Shown piece by piece: positions 1 to 5,583 of a stretch of DNA of 8,144 nt. The DNA is taken from positions 1-8,144 of the forward strand of contig JAUWJE010000074.1 in assembly GCA_030607835.1 (NCBI GenBank). Reading direction: 5' to 3'. Origin of the DNA: Candidatus Fermentibacterota bacterium (lineage in GTDB: Bacteria; Fermentibacterota; Fermentibacteria; Fermentibacterales; JCC-6). The position numbers and the translations under genes were made by a program. Every line of letters starts with the position of its first letter. The first letter of the stretch is position 1. The notes under the pieces were generated by a model that did no database searches, was not told the origin of the DNA, and saw only the letters and a list, made by a program, of their open reading frames with translations.

Positions 1-58
1 GGCGACCTTGCCATGATGCTGCTATGGCAGGCTTCACTGGGGATGTAAGCCCAAGACC

Positions 59-87
59 TTGCCAGAAGACCAATAATAGTGTAAAAT
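59..87 (+). promoter_or_regulatory. sigma-70-like promoter of the small barrel-protein gene
   Basis: A -35 element TTGCCA (59-64) and a -10 element TAAAAT (82-87) are separated by exactly 17 bases. Each differs from consensus at one position. The predicted start, near 94, gives a leader of about 55 bases before the ATG at 148. This is the best promoter match in the window and fits a strongly expressed outer-membrane protein. Confidence 0.65.
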
Positions 88-147
88 ACTAATTAGTTAC
101 TGCTGAGTGGGTGGAATTGGCTATCCATTCTGAGGAGGAGGAGAGTA

Positions 148-729
148 ATGAAAAAGGTATTCCTGTTGTTCTGTCTTCTTGCCTTCGCCGGTACTGCCTT
201 TGCCGGTTTTTCGCTTGGATACAAACCACTTAGTATCCCCGCTATGGTATCCGAGGATGGTAATGTATTGTTCACTAACGTGTATCTGCTTCGTATGGGC
301 TTTGCGGCATCCCCCGATTTCAGAATTGAACTGCTTGCCGGATACGACAAAGTTGATGTTGAATATGAAGATGATGGCACATCGATTGAAGCCAATGAAA
401 CCGTATTCGTTATCGGCGCTTCAGGATTCTACGTAATCGCCAATCCAGCTAATACAGTTTTCAGCATTGGCCTTTCCTTCCTCTACGGTAAGGGAACAGG
501 GGAAGTTAATGGATTTGACATCCCCGAGACTTCCGGTATCGGCATCTATCCGATCATGAGGGTTGACTTTGCGATTCCGGGTGCAGAGAGATTCGCTCTG
601 TTCACTGAGTTCGGCACCAGGTACCTTTCTACATCAACCGAAAACGATGATGGAGCAGATTACAAGTTCACAGAACTGTCAACATGGGGTTCAGAGAACA
701 TTCTCGGAGGAGCTTACTACAGCTTCTAG
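148..729 (+). CDS. small outer-membrane beta-barrel protein (hypothetical)
   Basis: This 193-residue secreted protein is probably an outer-membrane beta-barrel. Residues 1-19 form a typical Sec signal peptide: Lys2-Lys3, a hydrophobic core, and a signal peptidase I site after Ala-Phe-Ala at 17-19. Cys9 lies inside the hydrophobic core without a lipobox, so a lipoprotein is unlikely. The mature part of about 174 residues has repeated alternating polar/hydrophobic stretches, glycine- and aromatic-rich, and ends Tyr-Tyr-Ser-Phe. A terminal Phe is the usual recognition signal for the BAM insertion machinery. The size suits about eight strands, like OmpA-N, OmpX or OMP_b-brl proteins, but I cannot assign a family. 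The start is supported by the purine-rich ribosome site GGAGGAGGAG just upstream. It has its own promoter and terminator, so it is probably transcribed alone. Ligand or substrate is unknown; a structural or adhesion-related role is equally possible. Confidence 0.8.
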   Translation: MKKVFLLFCLLAFAGTAFAGFSLGYKPLSIPAMVSEDGNVLFTNVYLLRMGFAASPDFRIELLAGYDKVDVEYEDDGTSIEANETVFVIGASGFYVIANPANTVFSIGLSFLYGKGTGEVNGFDIPETSGIGIYPIMRVDFAIPGAERFALFTEFGTRYLSTSTENDDGADYKFTELSTWGSENILGGAYYSF

Positions 730-749
730 AATGTAAATGTCTTCAATCA

Positions 750-780
750 GGGGCACGCCATCCGCGTGCCCCTTTTGTTT
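750..780 (+). terminator. intrinsic terminator after the barrel-protein gene
   Basis: A perfect 9-bp GC-rich stem, GGGGCACGC (750-758) pairing with GCGTGCCCC (764-772), has a 5-base loop and is followed by TTTTGTTT. It lies 20 bases after the stop codon at 727-729. This is a textbook rho-independent terminator and isolates the barrel gene from the carbamoyltransferase gene. Confidence 0.92.
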
Positions 781-794
781 CTGAAGGTTCTTTC

Positions 795-818
795 AATGTA
801 TATTCTTCCCAATACATT
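795..818 (+). promoter_or_regulatory. inverted repeat, candidate operator upstream of the OTCase gene
   Basis: AATGTAT (795-801) and ATACATT (812-818) are a perfect 7-bp inverted repeat with a 10-base spacer, 48 bases before the OTCase start. The AT-rich dyad recalls the general look of ArgR/AhrC ARG boxes (TGAAT...ATTCA), but the half-sites do not match that consensus. It overlaps the -35 part (TTCCCA, 806-811) of a weak possible promoter, TTCCCA-N18-TAGTAT (806-835). The repeat is seen directly; an operator role is inferred. Confidence 0.3.
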
Positions 819-865
819 CTTATTTTCAGTAGTATCAAAAAAGCAAACATCGAAAGAGGTGCTTC

Positions 866-1807
866 ATGGCAGTGAATTTCAAAGGAAGAAGTCTGCTTAC
901 GCTTCTCGACCTGACAAGAGATGATGTACGGCATCTTCTGGACGTGTCACACCTTCTTAAGGCTGAAAGAACCGCTTTTCAGGTTAACCAGCGGTTTCGG
1001 GGCAAGACCCTTGCCATGCTCTTCGAGAAACGATCCCCCAGAACAAGATGCGCGTTTGAGACAGCATTTGGTGAAGAGGGGGGACATCCTGTATTCTTAT
1101 CCAGTTCTGATATACAGCTTGGCAAGAAGGAGAGTATCGAAGACACAGCGCGGGTTCTCGGAAGAATGTTTGACGCGATTATGTTCCGGGGCTTCAGCCA
1201 GGACACCGTAGACACTCTGGAGGAGTACTCAGGAGTGCCTGTGTACAACGGACTGACGGATATGTGTCATCCCACGCAGGGGCTTGCTGATCTGATGACA
1301 ATGGAGGAAAATTTCGGCGGACTTTCCGGTCTGAATTTCGTCTTTACCGGAGACGGTCGCGGCAACATGGCTAACAGCCTGATGATAGGTTGCGCAACGA
1401 TGGGCGTGAACTGCACAATTCTCTCTCCCGAAAGTCTATATCCGGATAAAGAGCTTGTTGAAACAGTAATGCAGATTGCTTCCGATTCCTGCTCTGAACT
1501 GGAAATAACGTCAGACATTCAGAAGGCGGTCAAGGGAGCTGATGTTATCTATACAGATGTATGGGTCTCCATGGGTGAAGAAGAGAAGGCTAAGGAAAGA
1601 GTCAGCCTGCTTAAACCGTTCCAGGTGAATTCAGAGATGATGGAGATGACTGATAATTCAGATACTATCTTCATGCACTGTCTTCCCGCAGTTAAGGGTA
1701 ATGAAGTCACAATGGATGTTATAGAAAGTTCGTCCTCAGTTGTCTGGGATGAGGCAGAAAACAGAAAACACACCATTAAGGCACTTATGGTTGCCAGTCT
1801 TCTGTAA
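866..1807 (+). CDS. argF: ornithine carbamoyltransferase
   Basis: This 313-residue cytoplasmic enzyme transfers the carbamoyl group of carbamoyl phosphate to ornithine to make citrulline, in arginine synthesis or, in reverse, the arginine deiminase pathway. The N-terminal domain carries the carbamoyl-phosphate loop Ser-Pro-Arg-Thr-Arg at 57-61, a KESIEDTARVLGRM segment at 88-101, Arg108 in FRGF, and His-Pro-Thr-Gln at 135-138. The C-terminal domain has Asp231 with the Ser-Met-Gly loop at 235-237, which marks ornithine rather than aspartate specificity, the catalytic His-Cys-Leu-Pro at 271-274, and AENR...HTIKA near the end. The segment after HCLPA is short, as in many anabolic enzymes, but argF and arcB cannot be separated from sequence alone. 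The start is supported by AAGAGGTG four bases upstream. No other arginine genes are adjacent. One oddity is Pro58 where E. coli has Thr in the STRTR motif. Confidence 0.93.
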   Translation: MAVNFKGRSLLTLLDLTRDDVRHLLDVSHLLKAERTAFQVNQRFRGKTLAMLFEKRSPRTRCAFETAFGEEGGHPVFLSSSDIQLGKKESIEDTARVLGRMFDAIMFRGFSQDTVDTLEEYSGVPVYNGLTDMCHPTQGLADLMTMEENFGGLSGLNFVFTGDGRGNMANSLMIGCATMGVNCTILSPESLYPDKELVETVMQIASDSCSELEITSDIQKAVKGADVIYTDVWVSMGEEEKAKERVSLLKPFQVNSEMMEMTDNSDTIFMHCLPAVKGNEVTMDVIESSSSVVWDEAENRKHTIKALMVASLL

Positions 1808-1815
1808 GCGGATCG

Positions 1816-1832
1816 ATACTGATTGACAGTAT
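1816..1832 (+). promoter_or_regulatory. inverted repeat overlapping a -35 element
   Basis: ATACTG (1816-1821) and CAGTAT (1827-1832) form a perfect 6-bp inverted repeat around a 5-base centre. The right half overlaps the TTGACA hexamer at 1823-1828. A repressor bound here would block the -35 contact, so an operator for the export genes is plausible. It could instead be a weak hairpin after the OTCase gene, but no T tract follows. No known binding-site family was recognised. Confidence 0.3.
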
Positions 1833-1851
1833 GGAAGTTTCTGAATAATGT
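1823..1851 (+). promoter_or_regulatory. candidate promoter of the polysaccharide-export genes
   Basis: A perfect -35 consensus TTGACA (1823-1828) is followed by two alternative -10 hexamers: TAATGT (1846-1851) at 17 bases, or AATAAT (1844-1849) at 15 bases. Neither -10 option is ideal. Position between the OTCase stop and the export gene start makes it the best candidate for driving 1903-4308. Confidence 0.45.
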
Positions 1852-1877
1852 CTTACGAATGATAAACGTATGTAAGA
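1851..1877 (+). repeat. imperfect inverted repeat in the export-gene leader
   Basis: TCTTACG (1851-1857) can pair with TGTAAGA (1871-1877), with one G-U pair. After an A-A mismatch, 1859-1861 pairs with 1867-1869, leaving a 5-base loop. It sits between the candidate promoter and the ribosome site GGAGGT (1894-1899), so it could be a leader hairpin or a second operator. It lacks a T tract, so it is not a convincing terminator. Confidence 0.3.
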
Positions 1878-1902
1878 ATTTAGAAATTATTACGGAGGTC
1901 GG

Positions 1903-2781
1903 ATGAATCTGCTTCTGTTTCTCCTGGTTCTTGCAGGTGAAGGAAACGAAATTCTTCCTGCTTATCCTATGATAGAAGACATTAACCCAGCTGAGTATAT
2001 CATCGGTCCCGGTGATGTGTTCTGGTTTAGCGTTCTTGGTGGAATTCCCGCTGAATTATCCGCCCTGAGCGAAGGCGGATTGCTGTATATAACAGTAACT
2101 CCTGATGGACACGCGGTTATACCATCCGCGGGATCCTGGTATGTATCTAATCATAATCTGCGTGAAGCTGCAGCTCTCATTGAAGCTGGTTTCTCGGCGA
2201 GATATCCCGGTTTGAGAGCAATGACGGGACTCGCTGTTCTCAGAACGTTCAGAGTGCCTGTGACAGGACAGGTTGGCTCTGCTGGAATAGTCCAGGTAAC
2301 CGGAGCGGATAGATTGACCGATCTTCTTACTCGAGCTGGGGGTGTAGCTTCAGCCGGCGCCTGGACTAACATTCTGATAATTTCGAAAGATGGTGATACC
2401 ACAAAAGTTGATATAACGAAGTTCATTCTTGACGGATATCTTACATCAAATCCTGTTCTGTCTCTTGGCGACCGGGTTCATGTTCCTGAAGCTGAGCAGT
2501 TCGTCCGGATAGAGGGAGCAGTCGGGCTTTCCGGTACCCTTTCAGCTGAATTCGGGCATGCAGAAGTGGTATCCTGGATAGGGAGCGCAAGCGGCATACT
2601 TGAATTCATTCCGGGAGAAACCGCCAGTGATCTTGTCACGAGAGCAGGTGGACCGAACCCTGGGCAATCAGAGACAGCTGCCATGTTATTAGAGCCATTC
2701 CAGGCAACGAAGCAACAATCAAGCTCCCGGCACCGCTTGATAATCCGGAACTTAGCCCTTTCCTCCAGGCAGATGATATAG
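1903..2781 (+). CDS. polysaccharide export protein (Poly_export/SLBB), N-terminal part of a frameshifted gene
   Basis: This is the first part of a Wza-like polysaccharide export protein, which forms the outer-membrane exit channel for exo- or capsular polysaccharide. Residues 1-12 are a hydrophobic leader, probably a signal peptide although it lacks a basic n-region; no lipobox cysteine is visible, unlike E. coli Wza. Residues about 30-118 are the Poly_export domain, with IGPGDVF at 34-40. A first SLBB domain follows (about 118-200: VPVTGQVGSAG, then LLTRAGG at 141-147), and a second begins near 200 with another VTRAGG at 245-250. After Met261 the frame loses coding character and stops at 2779-2781. 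The true continuation lies one frame away, open from 2631, reading VIRAIPGNEATIKL and then ADDIVVCPG. Rejoined at about 2683-2690, the product would be about 397 residues. The start is set by GGAGGT close upstream of the ATG. This is a one-base loss or an assembly error. Confidence 0.8.
   Translation: MNLLLFLLVLAGEGNEILPAYPMIEDINPAEYIIGPGDVFWFSVLGGIPAELSALSEGGLLYITVTPDGHAVIPSAGSWYVSNHNLREAAALIEAGFSARYPGLRAMTGLAVLRTFRVPVTGQVGSAGIVQVTGADRLTDLLTRAGGVASAGAWTNILIISKDGDTTKVDITKFILDGYLTSNPVLSLGDRVHVPEAEQFVRIEGAVGLSGTLSAEFGHAEVVSWIGSASGILEFIPGETASDLVTRAGGPNPGQSETAAMLLEPFQATKQQSSSRHRLIIRNLALSSRQMI
2683..2690 (+). other. most likely frameshift point in the export gene
   Basis: Up to Met261 (codon 2683-2685) frame 1 fits the SLBB family. 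From 2685 on, the frame beginning GTT ATT AGA fits it instead. The switch equals one missing base, for example a lost G after ATG. No slippery heptamer of the X XXY YYZ type is present here, so programmed -1 frameshifting is unlikely. Both frames are open over 2631-2778, so the exact base cannot be fixed. Confidence 0.7.
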
Positions 2782-3095
2782 TGGTCTGTCCTGGAATCCC
2801 GCCTATTGTCGCTGTTTCAGGATATGTCTTTTCTCCCGGTGTATATCCGTATATAGCAGGTATGGAAGCTCTCTATTACATTTCCCAATCGGGAGGGCTG
2901 CTGCGGGAGGGTTCAGAATCCGGGATCAGAGTAGTGCTTTCCGGAGGAGAGGAAAGACGCCTGAGCGAAATTGCCGCAATCCCGGCCGGAGCAGCAATCA
3001 TCATCCCGCGGAAGGCAATTATCTGGTGGCAGGAACCACTGTTGATAGTAACCAGCATCGCATCCGTGATTATAGCATGGAAGAGTGTGTTCTGA
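2781..3095 (+). CDS. polysaccharide export protein, C-terminal part (third SLBB domain and membrane helix)
   Basis: This is the 3' part of the same export gene in the -1 frame. It begins formally at GTG 2781, overlapping the preceding stop by one base (TAGTG), but coding character in this frame extends upstream to about 2685 (ELSPFLQADDIVV), so the GTG is probably not a real start. The fragment starts at the end of the second SLBB domain (VVCPGIPPIVAVSGYV). It then has a third SLBB domain with SPGVYPY and ISQSGGLL, and ends in a hydrophobic helix of about 20 residues after Trp-Trp-Gln-Glu. That C-terminal helix could be the outer-membrane helix of Wza-type channels or an inner-membrane anchor. 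If the frameshift is real and not bypassed, this fragment would not be exported, because it has no signal peptide. Confidence 0.7.
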   Translation: MVCPGIPPIVAVSGYVFSPGVYPYIAGMEALYYISQSGGLLREGSESGIRVVLSGGEERRLSEIAAIPAGAAIIIPRKAIIWWQEPLLIVTSIASVIIAWKSVF

Positions 3096-3096
3096 T

Positions 3097-4308
3097 ATGA
3101 AGCAGGCCAGACGACCTTCGTGGTATCTTTATCTTCTTCTGAAGAATCGGTGGTTCCTTATCAAGGCTCTTCTCGTCGTTATGATCCCGACGGTTATTGT
3201 GACGTTTCTTCTTGAGAAAAAGTACACTGTTACGACAGTCATCATGCCTCCTGAGACCCAGTCAAATCCAGGTATTACTATTGCAGGACTGGGAATCTCC
3301 GATTTCGCTGGATTTTTCAGCGGTGGAATGGGGTTTTCATTACCCCTCATGACAACGATGTCGGATGTGTATGATGAGATTCTAAACAGTAGAACGCTTA
3401 TTGAGCGTGTTATTCAGTCTACCGGATACATAGACTACACAAATGAGAGAGAGCGGTTCGAACAGGATGAACAGCTGGGGCTGTACTGGGCAAGGAAAGC
3501 TTTCAGGAAGGATTACTCCGCCGGTGTGACACCATCCGGATTCCTTCAGGTCAAGGTTACAACCAATGATCCCTGGTATTCAGTTGAAGTATCGGAAGCG
3601 GTTATTGCTGCTCTGGACAGTATCAACTCGGATATCTGCAGGAGCAGAGCTGAGCAGGCAAGGATGTTTCTGGAGATCAGATCTTCGATGGCGGACAGCA
3701 TTCTCGGAAGCACCGGTGATCTGCTCCGTGATTTCGAAGAGGAGTACGGTATAATCTCACTGGACCAGGAAATGGAAGCCTACATTCAGAGCCTTGCTGA
3801 ATTGAAGCAGCAGTACATTCTGCTGCGGACTGCCGCGGCCGCCATTCGAAGAGGCATCTCTGGAGGATCAAGCGCAAGCGCCCTTCTGAAAGATCGTGAG
3901 GCAGATGAACTTCTTGGAATAATAGAAATGCTGGAAACGGGCATAGCTCCTCCAGGATACGAGAGTGTCATGCCTTCCATATCGATCGAGGAGCTGCCGA
4001 ATATTCAGTTCCGGTACGCTTCCATTCGAGCGGAGTATGAGATGGCACTTGAATTGACAAGCGCTATCCATATCAGCCTTCAGCAGGCCATAGTCGAGGA
4101 AAACCGGGAGAATCCTTCAGTGCGGGTACTTGATCCTCCAAGACATCCCGGTTGGAAAAGCAGACCCAAAAAGCTCTATATCTGGATAGAGGTCTTTGCT
4201 GTAGCGTTTATTTTCCTGTTCGGCTATCTGATTGCCAGAGAAAATATCCATGCTTTGAAGATGGAGAAGCCAGAGGAATGGCAGGTCTGGCAGAATCTAT
4301 TCTCGTAA
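3097..4308 (+). CDS. Wzz/GumC-like polysaccharide chain-length (co-polymerase) protein
   Basis: This 403-residue inner-membrane protein has the Wzz/BexC/KpsE plan. A short basic cytoplasmic N-terminus leads to membrane helix 1 at about 19-39. A long periplasmic region follows, predicted helical and coiled-coil between about 180 and 330, and membrane helix 2 lies at about 361-380 with a short cytoplasmic tail. The proline-rich stretch before helix 2 (DPPRHPGWKSRPKK, 346-359) is characteristic. Members set polysaccharide chain length and join the export channel into a trans-envelope complex. The tyrosine-kinase domain of Wzc-type proteins is absent, so this is a type 1- or BexC-like form. ATG 3097 begins two bases after the export-gene stop. 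A GTG at 3085 in the same frame is possible but has a poorer ribosome site, while GGAAGAG (3079-3085) lies upstream of the ATG. It is probably co-transcribed with the preceding export gene. Confidence 0.82.
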   Translation: MKQARRPSWYLYLLLKNRWFLIKALLVVMIPTVIVTFLLEKKYTVTTVIMPPETQSNPGITIAGLGISDFAGFFSGGMGFSLPLMTTMSDVYDEILNSRTLIERVIQSTGYIDYTNERERFEQDEQLGLYWARKAFRKDYSAGVTPSGFLQVKVTTNDPWYSVEVSEAVIAALDSINSDICRSRAEQARMFLEIRSSMADSILGSTGDLLRDFEEEYGIISLDQEMEAYIQSLAELKQQYILLRTAAAAIRRGISGGSSASALLKDREADELLGIIEMLETGIAPPGYESVMPSISIEELPNIQFRYASIRAEYEMALELTSAIHISLQQAIVEENRENPSVRVLDPPRHPGWKSRPKKLYIWIEVFAVAFIFLFGYLIARENIHALKMEKPEEWQVWQNLFS

Positions 4309-4331
4309 ATAAGGAGAGATCTGCATTTCCG

Positions 4332-4356
4332 AAAAAGGACTAGACTTTAGTTTTCC
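4332..4356 (-). terminator. weak possible terminator of the eno-ftsB-rsgA operon
   Basis: Read on the - strand, GG-AAA-ACTA, a 5-base loop and TAGT-CC are followed by five T (4336-4332). The stem is only six pairs with a 3-base bulge, so it is weak, but it lies just after the rsgA stop and between two convergent genes. No better terminator is visible for either strand in 4309-4362. Confidence 0.25.
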
Positions 4357-4362
4357 AGGCTC

Positions 4363-5271
4363 CTAGGCTTCTTCAATGAATTTTCTGTAGGCGTTATATC
4401 GATCCATATGGATAGTGCCGTTTTCGCATGCTGATTTTACTGCACAGCCTGGTTCTGACATATGCATACAATCCCTGAATCTGCACTTTCCGATAAACGG
4501 TAGAAATTCCGGAAAACAGAATTGCAGGTCATTTTCGGGGATATTCTCGATTGAGAACATTCTCAGCCCTGGTGTGTCTATCAGAGTTATTCCATCCTCA
4601 AGCAGAATGAGTCGCGCCGAAACGGTTGTGTGTTTTCCCTTGCTGGTCTTAGGGTTGAGTCCACCGATTTTGAGATCCAGACCGGGATTGTAGCATTTTG
4701 CAAGGGAAGTTTTTCCGGAACCACTCGGTCCTGTCATAACAACCGTTGCCCCTTTAATGTGCTGAAGCAACAGATCGGTGCCAGATCCGGTTTCACAGCT
4801 CACGGGGAAAACAGAATAACCCGCTCCGTCCTCACCAAATACTGTCAGAATCTTCTCTTTCAGGCTCCTGTCATCATCATCCGTGCAAAGGTCCATCTTG
4901 TTCAGTACAATTGTAGCCGGAAGCTTTCTCCATTCGGCGGATACGAGAGCTCTATTGACGAATCCGGCGCTGAATCGCGGATTCTTAAGTGAAACCATGA
5001 CAAGAACCCTGTCTACGTTCGCGGCTATGATCTGAATGGATCTACCGACAGGGGCAGGACGCTGAAGAATACCGCTTCTTGGAAGAATTTCATCAACAAC
5101 CACCTGATCATCAACTAGTGTGGCATAGGCATGATCCCCAGGTACAGGCTTCATTCCATGGTAAACCCGACCGGCTGTTATGGCGCTTTTCTCATTTCCC
5201 TGTTCATCAAGGATAAGCACACCTCTCCTCCCAACGGAGGAGATCCTGCAGGCAAAGCGCGGCTGTTTCAA
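4363..5271 (-). CDS. rsgA: ribosome small-subunit biogenesis GTPase RsgA
   Basis: This 302-residue cytoplasmic protein is a circularly permuted GTPase that binds the 30S subunit and helps its late maturation. The N-terminal part (about 1-75) is the OB-fold. The GTPase motifs come in the permuted order G4-G1-G2-G3: NKMD at 124-127, a SCETG G5-like segment at 158-162, P-loop GPSGSGKTS at 181-189, Thr215-Thr216 in GKHTT, and DTPG at 232-235. The zinc motif Cys263, Cys268, His270, Cys276 follows, with a C-terminal helix. Length is normal. The start appears to be TTG (5271-5269), overlapping the FtsB-like stop by four bases (TTGA); GGAG lies seven bases upstream, and the first in-frame ATG is codon 40, inside the OB domain. 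The P-loop reads GPSGSGKTS where the usual RsgA form is GxSGVGKSS, a conservative change. Transcription probably comes from the eno promoter. Confidence 0.95.
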   Translation of the reverse strand: MKQPRFACRISSVGRRGVLILDEQGNEKSAITAGRVYHGMKPVPGDHAYATLVDDQVVVDEILPRSGILQRPAPVGRSIQIIAANVDRVLVMVSLKNPRFSAGFVNRALVSAEWRKLPATIVLNKMDLCTDDDDRSLKEKILTVFGEDGAGYSVFPVSCETGSGTDLLLQHIKGATVVMTGPSGSGKTSLAKCYNPGLDLKIGGLNPKTSKGKHTTVSARLILLEDGITLIDTPGLRMFSIENIPENDLQFCFPEFLPFIGKCRFRDCMHMSEPGCAVKSACENGTIHMDRYNAYRKFIEEA

Positions 5272-5582
5272 AAGATCACTCCGGAAGAGTCAGGCCTGAT
5301 GAACCTTACTATATGCTCTCCTTCTCGTCCCCAGCCGAGTATTTCTCTTACCATTTTTTCCATATAGGCGGAATCAGTAAGAAGTTGCCCGATTTCCGAG
5401 TTCATCAGATCCACCTGCTGCTGCAGGCTGTCAATTGAGAGAGAGAGGTTTTCAATGTCATTCCGGAGCTTCGCCAGAGCGATGAAACCATGCCTGTTGA
5501 AAACCAGTATCACGACGACAAGGACAAAAACAAAGACCAGTATTACGTAAAACAGCCTTCGATTTCTGCCGGTCTTTTTCAA
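5268..5582 (-). CDS. FtsB/DivIC-family cell division protein
   Basis: This 104-residue single-pass membrane protein has a basic cytoplasmic N-terminus (Lys2, Lys3, Arg6, Arg8, Arg9), a membrane helix at about 10-28, and a periplasmic coiled coil at about 33-70. The short conserved tail reads YMEKMVREILGWGREGE (73-89), matching the family pattern in which a YxEKxARExLG stretch is followed by a Pro/Gly-Glu turn. FtsB (DivIC in Gram-positives) forms a complex with FtsL and FtsQ and helps activate septal peptidoglycan synthesis. Placement directly downstream of eno agrees with a gene order seen in many bacteria. The start is TTG (5582-5580), one base after the enolase stop, with GGGGAG four bases upstream. 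There is no ATG before codon 60, so a later start would remove the membrane helix. I call it FtsB-like from architecture; other septum-initiator proteins of this superfamily are hard to separate. Confidence 0.82.
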   Translation of the reverse strand: MKKTGRNRRLFYVILVFVFVLVVVILVFNRHGFIALAKLRNDIENLSLSIDSLQQQVDLMNSEIGQLLTDSAYMEKMVREILGWGREGEHIVRFIRPDSSGVIF

Positions 5583-5583
5583 G

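Noticed and set aside
1..92. Open frames at the left edge ending at stops 46-48 and 90-92, possible 3' end of an upstream gene
   Set aside because: Too short, with no recognisable protein pattern in either frame; cannot be told from non-coding DNA.
148..204. Lipoprotein signal in the barrel protein because of Cys9
   Set aside because: The residues before Cys9 do not form a lipobox and a good signal peptidase I site follows at Ala19.
93..395. Long antisense frame opposite the barrel gene, and similar frames opposite OTCase, the Wzz-like gene and enolase
   Set aside because: They have low-complexity or random composition, no ribosome sites and lie fully within well-supported genes on the other strand.
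1808..1880. Intrinsic terminator after the OTCase gene
   Set aside because: Both inverted repeats there have short AT-rich stems and no T run after them; they fit regulatory dyads better.
2683..2781. Programmed -1 ribosomal frameshift in the export gene
   Set aside because: No slippery heptamer in the right phase and no obvious downstream hairpin or pseudoknot; a simple indel explains it better.
3085..3097. GTG 3085 as the start of the Wzz-like gene
   Set aside because: It would overlap the export gene by 11 bases and lacks a good ribosome site; ATG 3097 follows directly after the stop and fits better, though GTG is not excluded.
4311..4362. Tiny gene after the Shine-Dalgarno-like AAGGAGAG downstream of the Wzz-like gene
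   Set aside because: Only CTG or ATT codons are at suitable spacing and the frames end within about 14 codons.
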